This document shows positions 27,278 through 38,300 of a stretch of 64,000 bases of DNA, in pieces (position 1 is the first letter of the stretch; each line of letters begins with the position of its first letter). Below the pieces are notes generated by a model. The model was given only the letters and a program-made list of their open reading frames with translations, ran no database searches and had not been told where the DNA came from. Both the position numbers and the translations under genes were made by a program. The stretch comes from Marinifilaceae bacterium (GTDB taxonomy: Bacteria > Bacteroidota > Bacteroidia > Bacteroidales > Marinifilaceae): positions 32,563 through 96,562 of the forward strand of contig JAOARN010000047.1 of the NCBI GenBank assembly GCA_025210485.1, read 5' to 3'.

Positions 27278-30200
27278 TTAAAATCTTATACTACTACCAA
27301 ACACAAAACTAGTTTGCATTGGATATCCATTCATTCCTGTTTTATATGAATTGGTATCTTTGTCATCATAAGGAGTCCAAACTGCAACATTGTCAACAGT
27401 AAGAGAAAGATTACAAGACTTAATGGCTAGTTTTTTCAACCACTTGCTGTCTAGTTCATAATTTAGACTTATATTTTTAAGTTTAAAATGAGTTTTCTTT
27501 CTCAAAAATCGTGTTGAATTCATAACCGATTTTGTAGACACCCCCCATATTGGTTTAGGATTAGAAGCTATATCTCCAGGCTTTTGCCATCTATCAAGCT
27601 GATTTACACTTTGATTTTCGGATTCAATTCCATATCCATCAGAAGAAACAGCTCTTTCAAATGAGCTAAAACCATATCCTCCATAAACAAATGTTGACAT
27701 AATACGAAGTGAGAAGTTTTTATATTCAAAAGTATTTGTCATACCACCTTGAAAAATCGGATTTGCAGATTTATCAGCTATTCTATCATCATAGGAGTAT
27801 ATTTTGGTAATATTTCCATCTTTGTCATACCACATAGGCATACCGTCAGCAGGATCAACACCAGCCCATCGCACCAAATAATATGTAGACATATCTTTAC
27901 CAGGCTTTAAAATAGTTGAACCCATAACTTTTTCAGTATCATTATACAGCTCCTCCAATCTATTTCTATTATGAGAGATATTAAAATCTGTAGTCCATCT
28001 CAATTTTTTATTGATATTTAAAGAATTCACAGAAAGTTCAATACCCTTATTTGTAACCACGCCAATATTTCTATACACTCTAGTTTGTCCTGTAGTTCTC
28101 GAAATATCCATTTTTGTTAACAGGTCCGATGTTTTGTAAGAATATGCTTCTAGTTCAAAATCAAATCTTTTCATTAATCGAACTCTAATACCAGTATTTA
28201 ACATACGAGTAGTCTCCCAGCTCAATTTTTCATTTGGCAAATCACTCATAGAGGCACCAAACGAATTATTATAATTATCACTTTCGTGATATGAGTATCT
28301 TCCTTTAGGGTGATGATTATCCATAGAAGAATTACCACTTGTTCCTAATGTAAGCTTCAGCTTTAGGACATCAACTAATTCCGAATTATAAAAACCTTCA
28401 TTGTGAATATTCCAAGAACCACCGATAGAAGCAAAGTTTGCCCATTTTACCTTTTTACCGAAACGAGAATCCCCATCCTTTCTTAAATTTACGCTTAAGT
28501 AATACCTTCTACCATATGAATATTTCATATTTAAGACATATGAAAGAGATTTTTTTTCAGAATAACTTCCAGTTCCCTTATTTTCGTCGGCATAGGTAAT
28601 TTCACGTATATTATCATTTAAGAATCCATAACCTGTTGCACCTAAGCTCTCACGCTCATGAGACTTAGCTTCAAATACCGCTAAAGCAGACATCTTATGA
28701 TCACCAATTGTTTTTTTGAAATTCAATTTATTGATAGAAATCCATCCTAAGAAAAACGAGCCATTTTTATATGAATAAGGCACAGGTTTAGAACCATCTA
28801 ACTTATATCCACCAGACCAGTTTTTACCAGAGCTATATCTGCGTTCCATAATTGAATTATAATCCAAGGCAATCATAGAATTAAAGCTTAAGTAATCTGT
28901 TATCTTATAATCAATATCAAAAGAAGATTTTAATGAAAGAGCTGATTGCTTATTTTCATTTTGTTCTCTTACAGCCATATTATTATAAAACTTAGACAAA
29001 GAATAATTTAAACCTGATAAATCTTTTCCACTTACCTTCTTATTAATCAATCGAAAACTACCATCCTCTGAATAAGGAGATATAATAGGGAGATTAGTAT
29101 AATAATCATCTCCAGGATTAAATATATCATTCTTGTTGTATGATGCATAAATATTAGCACCTATCGAAAATTTTTCAGAAAGATTAATTTTATTGGAAGT
29201 CCTCAGATTAAACCGTTCAGTCGTATTTCCCTTTATGGTTCCTTCTTCCTTAAAATAACCACCTGAAACTATAAAATTACCCCGATCATTTCCGCCTGAA
29301 GCTGAAATATTTAAAGCTAAATTCGAACCAATTCCATAAAATTCATCATACCAATCAGTATCTGTTTTAGAATACTGATTTAGATCATTATCTTGATAAG
29401 GAAACAATTCAATACTCTTACCCGAATTAACAAAAGCCTCCTTTGCCAATTCAAGGTATTGCTTAGAATTCAAAACTTTAAATTTTGTTTGTTCATTTAT
29501 TTTAGAAACACCATATCTAGCATTTGCATTTAAAGAAACCTTGCCTTTTTTTGCTTGTTTTGTAGTTATCAGAATAACACCATTAGCACCTTGCGCTCCA
29601 TAGATAGAAGTAGCATCTGCATCTTTTAGCACAGTCATTGTTTCGATATCCATGGGATCAATAAAACTTAAAGGACTAACTGATGTACTAAATCCGCCTG
29701 AAATTTGATTGGTTCTATCGCCAGTATAAATAGGCACGCCATCAATAATCCAAAGTGGCTCATTAGTTCCAGCCATAGAGGCCTCTCCTCTAAGTCTGAC
29801 CTTCATTCGAGGTCGAGCACTAGATGGGTCGGCTGAATTAGGGCTCACAGTCATTCCTGGAACAAGTCCATCCAACAACATATCGATTCGAGAAACAGGC
29901 AAACCCTTAAGCTTTTTACTATCAACTTGGAATGAGCTACTAACAAGATCTTCTCTTTTCTGCACAGAACCGTAAGCACCACGAATCTGAACTTCATTCA
30001 TTGAGAATGTTTGATCCTCAAGTTTTACATTTATGCTATTAGACTTAGTTATTGCAACTTCTTTTGATTTCATACCAATAAAAGAGAATACTAATTTTAG
30101 CCCTGGCTTATCCTCAACCTGAATACTATAATTACCATCAATACCAGTAGACACGCCCTTTACTGTACCTTTAACAACCACAGAAACTCCAGGCAAAGGC

Positions 30201-30601
30201 AGTTTTTTCATATCTGTAACAATACCTTTAATCAGTCTTTTTTTCTTTTGTTGATAAATATTAATCGTAGGTTTTGGAGCTATGATATAAATATCATTAT
30301 CGAAAGTAAATTTCAGATCCTTGTCATCCAATATTGAAGCTAAAACGATATCCAACTCTCCTTCAGCTTCAACATTCAGGCTATCGAATTCCATAATGTC
30401 CTCAGGACAAAATACAAATTCATAACCAGTCATTTTTTGAATTTTCCAGATTAAATCAGTAAGAGCTATATCCCTTTCCTTGATTTTTATTTTTGATTTT
30501 TTCGATTGGTATTCCGCAAAACTATCATTTAATCCACATTGTAGAATGAGTATAAAAGCTAGTAATAACTGAAAGACCTTCGGTTTAATTCGCCAATTCA
30601 T
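27278..30601 (-). CDS. SusC/RagA-family TonB-linked outer membrane transporter with STN domain
   Basis: An 1,107-residue TonB-dependent receptor. After the signal peptide (to about 29) comes an STN (secretin/TonB N-terminal) domain at about 45-108 (FVFCPEDIMEFDSL), then a carboxypeptidase-regulatory-like beta domain at about 122-205 (GIVTDMKKLPLPGVSVVVKG), a plug at about 215-350 (LWIIDGVPIYTG, DADATSIYGAQGANGVILITTK), and the 22-strand barrel ending QTSFVFGSSIRF. The STN domain is the part that signals to a FecR anti-sigma factor, and fecR lies directly upstream, 134 bases away. This makes the receptor both transporter and sensor of its own island. Confidence 0.93.
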   Translation of the reverse strand: MNWRIKPKVFQLLLAFILILQCGLNDSFAEYQSKKSKIKIKERDIALTDLIWKIQKMTGYEFVFCPEDIMEFDSLNVEAEGELDIVLASILDDKDLKFTFDNDIYIIAPKPTINIYQQKKKRLIKGIVTDMKKLPLPGVSVVVKGTVKGVSTGIDGNYSIQVEDKPGLKLVFSFIGMKSKEVAITKSNSINVKLEDQTFSMNEVQIRGAYGSVQKREDLVSSSFQVDSKKLKGLPVSRIDMLLDGLVPGMTVSPNSADPSSARPRMKVRLRGEASMAGTNEPLWIIDGVPIYTGDRTNQISGGFSTSVSPLSFIDPMDIETMTVLKDADATSIYGAQGANGVILITTKQAKKGKVSLNANARYGVSKINEQTKFKVLNSKQYLELAKEAFVNSGKSIELFPYQDNDLNQYSKTDTDWYDEFYGIGSNLALNISASGGNDRGNFIVSGGYFKEEGTIKGNTTERFNLRTSNKINLSEKFSIGANIYASYNKNDIFNPGDDYYTNLPIISPYSEDGSFRLINKKVSGKDLSGLNYSLSKFYNNMAVREQNENKQSALSLKSSFDIDYKITDYLSFNSMIALDYNSIMERRYSSGKNWSGGYKLDGSKPVPYSYKNGSFFLGWISINKLNFKKTIGDHKMSALAVFEAKSHERESLGATGYGFLNDNIREITYADENKGTGSYSEKKSLSYVLNMKYSYGRRYYLSVNLRKDGDSRFGKKVKWANFASIGGSWNIHNEGFYNSELVDVLKLKLTLGTSGNSSMDNHHPKGRYSYHESDNYNNSFGASMSDLPNEKLSWETTRMLNTGIRVRLMKRFDFELEAYSYKTSDLLTKMDISRTTGQTRVYRNIGVVTNKGIELSVNSLNINKKLRWTTDFNISHNRNRLEELYNDTEKVMGSTILKPGKDMSTYYLVRWAGVDPADGMPMWYDKDGNITKIYSYDDRIADKSANPIFQGGMTNTFEYKNFSLRIMSTFVYGGYGFSSFERAVSSDGYGIESENQSVNQLDRWQKPGDIASNPKPIWGVSTKSVMNSTRFLRKKTHFKLKNISLNYELDSKWLKKLAIKSCNLSLTVDNVAVWTPYDDKDTNSYKTGMNGYPMQTSFVFGSSIRF

Positions 30602-30735
30602 ATTTTATTTATAATTAATCTTATATACTATTTTTCATTTTCACAAAAAATCGCTTAGGTTTATTTTATGGGTTTGATTATGATGAATAATTACCTTTAT
30701 ATGGAGCTCCGTTTTTTAATTTTATATTTAGATAA

Positions 30736-31869
30736 TTATTTTTTTGTTTTCACTATTATTTTATTTTTCTGTATCGTAAATTGAACCTTTCCTGTTAATT
30801 CAATTGCTTTTAGAATATCAGAAATCGAATCTCGATTCTTTACTGCTATAGAGAAATATTTATTTTTTAATTCATTATTTTCATATTCTAGGTCAAAGTC
30901 ATAATATTTAGTCAGATCCTGAAAGATATCATCAAGTCTAACAGTTTTGTATATAAGCATCGAATTTACCCAAGAACAAATATCATTGGCATTCACTTTT
31001 ATACTTGTAATATTATTCTCACTAACCACAGCTTGCATATTGGGAACCAGAATTTGTTTTTTATCTGATTTGCTCAGCTCTACACTCCCCTCTTTAAGAG
31101 TGATTTTCTTTTCTTTGAAATTTGAATATGCTCTAATATTAAACTTTGTTCCTAAAACCTTCACCTGTATGGAGTCTGTCCAAACTATAAATTCACGATT
31201 AATATCTTTTTGAATTTCGAAATACGCCTCACCTTCCAAAAGATACACGATTCTTTTATTACCTGTAAATTTATCAGGAAACCTTAATTTTGTTCTAGAA
31301 TTCAACCAAACAATCGATCCATCAGCTAATTCCACTTTATACTTCTTTGCCCTAGGAGTAATCAACTTATTCCATTTCACAATAGTATCTGTTCTATGTC
31401 CAATGTAACTAATACTTCGTTTTGAAATATTAATTTTATCATTGTCTATTTTATTTGCATTAGTGGTATCTTCTATATTGTAAACTCCCTGTCCTTCAAT
31501 TTCTAGTTTAATTGATTCATTTTTATATTTTGAGACTAAATTTTCATTAGACGGTATCAACCTACTTGAAATCAAATAGGCAAAACAAGACAAGGATAAT
31601 ACTACTATTACAGAGGCAGCATATTTGACCCAAACTAATCTCTTTCTTTTCAATACGGTTTTTTCTGATAAAATTTCCCAGTCTTTATTTATATCAAAAT
31701 CTCTATATGCATTTATCTTATTATGCAAATATTTATGCTCTGAAATCCCATCTGCCCAATTATGAATATCTCTATCTTCATTGAGTATTTCAGAAGACGA
31801 TTTGATTGTTTCATCTCCAAATACTTTTAGTATTCTATCAAGTATATATTTATTAATATTCTCTTTCAT
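30736..31869 (-). CDS. FecR-type anti-sigma factor
   Basis: A 377-residue FecR family protein. The first 79 residues are cytoplasmic and should hold a sigma factor. A membrane helix spans about 80-102. The periplasmic FecR domain includes YKVELADGSIVWLNSRTKLRFP and KVLGTKFNIRAYSNFKEKKITLKEGSVEL, and a C-terminal DUF4974-type domain (YKTVRLDDIFQDLTKYYDF onward) should meet the STN domain of the receptor. It is the first gene of the minus-strand island. Its usual partner gene is not adjacent: upstream lies 520 bases of spacer and then an unrelated plus-strand gene. Confidence 0.92.
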   Translation of the reverse strand: MKENINKYILDRILKVFGDETIKSSSEILNEDRDIHNWADGISEHKYLHNKINAYRDFDINKDWEILSEKTVLKRKRLVWVKYAASVIVVLSLSCFAYLISSRLIPSNENLVSKYKNESIKLEIEGQGVYNIEDTTNANKIDNDKINISKRSISYIGHRTDTIVKWNKLITPRAKKYKVELADGSIVWLNSRTKLRFPDKFTGNKRIVYLLEGEAYFEIQKDINREFIVWTDSIQVKVLGTKFNIRAYSNFKEKKITLKEGSVELSKSDKKQILVPNMQAVVSENNITSIKVNANDICSWVNSMLIYKTVRLDDIFQDLTKYYDFDLEYENNELKNKYFSIAVKNRDSISDILKAIELTGKVQFTIQKNKIIVKTKK

Positions 31870-32390
31870 TATCTGTGTTTGTTTGTATCTATTACTGAAT
31901 AATTAAAAAAGAGGGTGACAAAAAAAATGTGTTTTTTTTAAAAAAAAATACAACACACTCATATCTTGACCATTACTCCTACCAAACAGAATACAGAATA
32001 ATAATCCGCAAATAGTTATTCAAACACAGTGTTTACACAAAACGAATTATAGTGATTTAAAACCGAAAAGATGTATCTAATAAATCAAATTCTAAAAGCT
32101 TGAAAGTTTTCTAGTTTTTTTATTAGATTCTTTAATTCAAAACATTTACTATTAGGAGATTATAATCAGATAAAAAAATAATCAAAATTATAAAATGAGT
32201 TTAATTATATGTCTAAATATCCACTAAGTTTCCTTATATTAGAGAATAAACCAACCAAATACACACACACTAAAACGGCTCATATTATTGAGAACAAATG
32301 AAACCTGAGAGTTAATAATTTATAATTACACTTTATTAACAGTTTAACAAATATTATCATCAATCTTATTTGTAAAATAAAATACTTAAC
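31870..32390. other. Divergent intergenic region of fecR and the giant surface protein
   Basis: A 520-base AT-rich spacer between two divergent genes; both promoters must lie here. Near 31928-31956 a hairpin (TGTGTTTTTTTT paired with AAAAAAAA...ACACA) is followed on the minus strand by eight T residues, about 60 bases before the fecR start, and looks like an attenuator or the leftover terminator of a lost upstream gene. I see no coding frame. Confidence 0.45.
31928..31956 (-). terminator. Terminator-like hairpin upstream of fecR
   Basis: On the minus strand TGTGTTGTATTTTTTTTT can pair with AAAAAAAACACA and is followed by TTTTTTTTG. Much of the stem is A-T, so its strength is uncertain. Its place before fecR could mean attenuation of the uptake island. 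Confidence 0.3.
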
Positions 32391-35300
32391 ATGAAAACTC
32401 ACAAATTGTTCTCTCGTATTTTTTTAGTATTATTCAGTTTAGTAATTCACTGTAATAAATTGTCAGCAGAAAATCCTGAGGATTATTTTATAATGAAATT
32501 GAGGAATTTCGCTCACATCTGTATTTTAAAGAAAAAGCATCAAGCTTCAGATCCTGAACCTAATTTTAAAGTATTTCTTGATGATGTAGAAAAGTCGGAT
32601 AATAATGGAGAGTATAATATCTGGCTCAATAAAGAAAAGACCTTTACTGTCAAAATAACAGGAGATTTTTATGGTCTGAAATTAAAATCAATGGGCTATG
32701 ATACAGGGAATGAACATATAGAAATTATTCAATGGGGCTCTTCGAAATGGTATGATTTTTCGGACTTATTTAAATTTTCACCTGGAGGTATAAAAATGCC
32801 AGTCGAACCAATGAATATCTCTAAAATATCTTCCATCTCAGGAATGTTTCGAAACTGTGATTTTAACAAAATAGAAAACCTCAATATTAGCTCTTGGGAT
32901 GTATCAAGATTTAAAGATTTTTCATATCTATTTGAAAATGCAAAAAACTTCAATCAAGATATATCCTTGTGGGATGTTTCGAATGCAACAGATATGTCAT
33001 ATATGTTTAGTGGATGTAGTAGTTTTAACTGCGACATCTCTCAATGGAAAACCGATAAACTTGAAAACGCTAGAGCCATGTTTTTGTCAGCTAGTAGTTT
33101 TAATCAAAATATAAATACTAATGGTGGATTTTGGGATGTAAGTAACTTAAGAAATGCAAAATCAATGTTTGCAAATGCAAATAGCTTTAATCAAGCTCTT
33201 GATAAATGGGACACATCAAGCATTAGTGATTTTTCATTTATGTTTAGAAATGCAACTAAGTTCAATCAAGATCTATCGACTTGGGATATTTCTAGCGCTT
33301 CCCAAATGAATGGGTTTCTAAATAATACATCATCATTTTCATCAGATAATTATAATAAATTATTGATTGAGTGGGCTAAAATAGATAACTTAAACCAAGG
33401 AATTAAGTTTACATGTAATTCTAAGTTTACTTCGGAGCTAGCACTAAATGCCAGAACCAGGCTAATTAATGATCACTCATGGGAAATAATAGATTATGGA
33501 TATCTCTCAGACTTAGAAAATCAGTTTATTTTAATTTACAAAACCATAATAGAAAACGAGAACATTAACATTCCATTAATTAGCAATAAAAATTACAAGT
33601 TTTATTTATCTGCTGATGATGCTGATACCCCCCTACAACTTATTGAAAAAATATCAGATGAAGAAGGCATTAATTTGAACTTTCAAAAACCTGGATTTCA
33701 TGCAATTAAAATAAGCTACACTAATCCATCAACAAGCATTAAGTTAACAGATGGTAGTTTCCCTGGATTACGTCACGGTTTTGATAATAGCCTTGAAGAA
33801 GATAAGAAACAGGAAAAATTAAACAATTCGAAAAAATTAGTAACAATTTTAAATTGGGGAGATGAAATTATATGGGAAACAATGTTTCAAGCCTTTCAAA
33901 ACTGCTCAAACCTAAGTATCAAAGCATCAGATTATCCAATTTTAGGAAACAATATAAATGCAGAATCCTGTTTTGAAAAAGCTACACAACTTAGCACAGG
34001 ACTATCTAATTGGGATGTGTCGAATATTGTGAACATGACTTCAATGTTTAAAAATGCTATCAATTTCAATGACAATCTTTCAAACTGGGATGTTCAAAAT
34101 ATACTTAATTTTGATTCCTGTTTTGAAACGGCTAGAATGTTTAATTCAGATATATCAGAATGGATTATTAATGCAAATTCAACTAAAGCAATGTTTAAAA
34201 ATGCAAGCTCATTTAACAGTGCAACAACTAAATGGAATTGTTCAAATGTTAGTGATTTTTCAGCAATGTTTGAATCAGCATTAAGTTTCAATCAAGAGTT
34301 AAGATTTAGTTTTAACAATGCAAATGATTTAACAAACTTCCTACTAGGAGCAAATTCTTTCACATCAGAGAATTATAGCATATTATTAGAAGAACTAGAT
34401 AAAACAACTGTTTCCAACAAAACCATACATATCAGTTCTAAATACAAAGATTCGGATATACCAAAAAGAAATTCATTATTATCGAATGGCTGGATAATTT
34501 ATGACTATGGAAATATTAATGAATTTCGACCTTTGATAATCAAATACTACACCAATAGCAACTATCGTAAAATCAGTTTTAAATTAAATCCGTACTTTTC
34601 TTACAATTACAATTACGAACTATATGACGAGAGCAATAAACTCTTATCGTCTGGAAATAATATCACTAGCTCACAAAGCGAATATAGTCTGGGAAGTACA
34701 AACGGATATTTCACATTAAAAATAACAGGAGGAGATTTTCCTGCAACTTTTATAAATGATGGTTATGGCATAATATACCCGGTTGAAATTGTATCATGGG
34801 GAGATATAAAACTGAAGAGTCTTGAATCAGCTTTTGCAGGTTCGAAAGGAGATGAAAACGGAAAAATTCTTTTTCCTGAAAGCGAAACACCAAATTTCGA
34901 TAATTTAATTTCAACAAAATCTATGTTCGCAAACTCTAGTTTTACTTCTCATCCCAGCTTAGAAAAATGGGATATGAGTAATGTAAGAAATATGTCAAAT
35001 ATGTTTCAATCAGCAAGTGAATTCAATCAGGATATTTCATTTTGGGATGTAAGCAGCGTTACCGATATGTCTAGTATGTTTTATCAGGCTTATAAATTTA
35101 ATTCTGATATTAATCTATGGAATACTAAAAATCTAGAGAACATGAATGCAATGTTCCAATCGGCTAAGATATTCAACTCCGAATTATATAATTGGAACAC
35201 TAGCAAAGTTAAAAATATGGTATCCTGCTTTTCTAATACTTTGTTCAATAAAAATATTAATTCGTGGGATGTGAGCAATGTCAGTGATATGTCATATATG

Positions 35301-38300
35301 TTCTCGGGTTCACAATTCTGTCAACATTTAGGTAGCTGGGATATGAGCAATGTAAAGAATATTACTGGAATGTTTAGTCAGCTGACAGCTATAGACCCAT
35401 CTATTTCAACATGGGATCTATCGAATCTTGAAGTAATGAATACATTGTTTGCTGGATCTTCTAATGTAAACATTGACCTTTCTAACTGGAATGTATCAAA
35501 GGTAAAATCAATGTCTGATTTATTTAAAGCTTCTGATTTCAAAGGTGATATAAGTAGTTGGGATTTTAGCTCCATAGATAATATAAACTACACAAACCCA
35601 ATGCGCGATATATTAAACTTAAATGTGAGTACCACCTATCCTACTGACTTTTACGTAAACTTAATTTCTAATTGGTACGATAAACTTTTCATAAAGTATT
35701 TAGACTTGGGGGCAATCTCTTCGTGCTACTCAAAACTTGAGGACGAACAAAAACTAGTTAATCTCCAAATACAGAGAAAATGGACAATTTCTGATAAAGG
35801 AAGATGTAGTTCAAATGAATTTGGCAGTGACTTTAAAAAATACATAAAACTTGCCTCCGACAATAAATTTTATTACGACGACTTTCCGTTTAGCTCAAAC
35901 TATACTCACGCCTACAATTTTATCATAATAGAGAGCATTCCATCAGATGGACATCTATACTTGGACATGAACTATAATAAAAATTGCGAATACGGAGAAA
36001 GATTAAAAGAAGGAGACAAAATATATATGCATTCAGATGAGGGTGATAATTTCATGTATTCGATTTCTGAAATGCCAACAAATGAACTTCAGTTCAAATA
36101 TCGTATAGTAGATTTTTCGGGTTATATTTCAGAGATATACAATTGCAATCTTGAAATAATTGAACAAACTAACAAAAGATTAAAGATTGAATATCTTGAC
36201 AAAGATTTAAATCCTATAGAAACAAACATCCTTACTATAAATGAAGCTGATACGGATAATAATAGTTTTATCACTGGTATTAGGTTCAAAATTGATGAAT
36301 CACTATTAGGAATAAAAATCCCAATAAAAATAAATATTGAAAATAAGAATAATGCAAATTGGATTATATTCAAAGAAAAAATAGGTGATAATTTTGCAGA
36401 TTATTCTGAAATAATCTTGGATGAAACTCAATCTGAATACATTTTATCAATTCAAGCAAATCATGACAATCAAAACACAGGTGACAAATCTATTAATTTC
36501 AACATCATTTGTCCATTTGTAAGTAATATAGAAGGACAAGACTCATTCACCACAAACATAATAGAAGATGATTCTAATCCAAGTATTTCAAATTTAGTTT
36601 CGAAACTCAGCTTTATATATTCAGCAAATAGTTCAACTAAAATTTACACTTTTAATGCAACTGATGCAGACACTGAGATTAAAGATTTACATTGGAGTAT
36701 AAACAATGATGCATTTAGCATAAACAATATAGGTGAACTATACACAATTCCCAAAAATATAAATCCTGAGAAAGAAAACTACAATATTGTAGTAAGTGTA
36801 AGCGATGGAATAAACAATACAGACTACCCTATATTAGTGAATCAAGCTAAATCCGATTCGCCATTAGGAATAGCTCCGAATCAATCATTTATTTACAGAG
36901 AAGAAAATACAAGTAAAATCCTAGGCAATATCAGATTGATAGATGGAGCAAGCTACGAATTTATTGACTCATATACAATCACAGATGATTCAGATAATAT
37001 ATTCGAACTAAAAGACAATCTACAACTAAGAATAAAAGAAACTGCTGATATAGATTTCTCCAAGGATAAAACATATAATATCACAATAAAGATAACAGAT
37101 AAAAGAAACCCAAGCCTTGAATACAACGAAACAGTAAGCATAGAAGTAAAAAAAACAAATCTAGGTATTGAGTTAACTAATAATTTGCTTATCGAAATTA
37201 CAGAATCTGACGAACTTGTAACCAATCAAGAACTTTGCGATTTTTCAATAGAGCATTCTGATGATTTTACTATTATTAATACCATATTTACAATACATGA
37301 TATTGCGGGTTTTTACAGCTACTCAGATTATATCAAATTTGAAAACAATAAACTCATTCAAACAAAAGGTTTCGATTGTGAAAAATCACAGACTCACATA
37401 ATCAAAGCAGATATTGAGCTTGAGTTACAAAATAAGAATAGCCTTGAAAAAATCACAACAACAATAAACGATTATAGTTTTGTGCTTAAAATCATAGATA
37501 TTAATGATAATAAACCGCAAATATTAGGTGCAAGTAATATCAAAACTATAAATTCATCTTCTGCTATTGGAGATATTCTTGCAAATCCTCAAGCAATAGA
37601 TGACGACAGATCTAGTTCCTTTTCAAACTTAACTGATTGGACAATTGAAAATCCACTTTCGGAAACTGAAATACACTCTTTGTTTGAGATAAATAATAGT
37701 ACAGGTGAAATAAAATTAAAGCAGCTTACTCATAAAAACGAAATATATAATATTCTGATTTCTGTAAGTGATGGAACTCACAAAAGCGATAATTACAATC
37801 TTGCAATCCATTCAATGACTGGAATTTCAAACCAAGAATCAATAAGTTTTACAAAAAACTTATTGTACAATACAGACGAAAGTTCTCAAGAGTTCTTAGA
37901 TATAGAATTAGGCGATTTTAATATAAGTCTACCTGATAAGTACACAATTGAAAATGTTAATTTAGATTTTTTAACGGAAGAGGTTTCTTTCAATTATTCA
38001 GAATATTTCGAATACAAAAATGGGAAATTATACCTTAAAAAAGGTTTTGACTGCGAGGAGAAGAACAGCCATTTCATAAAACTCAACATTCAAGTAGATG
38101 CAAAAAACACAGAAAACAATGAATTAAAAACTTTTACTGAAAATGATTATTCATTTACCCTCAAACTAAATGATATAAATGACAATAAGCCAGAAATCAT
38201 AGGAGTAAAAAACCTAAGTCCAATAAGTAAAACTAATATTAATGGAGATATTGTGGCGATAATGCAAGCCATCGATAATGATACAAATACAGAAAATAGC

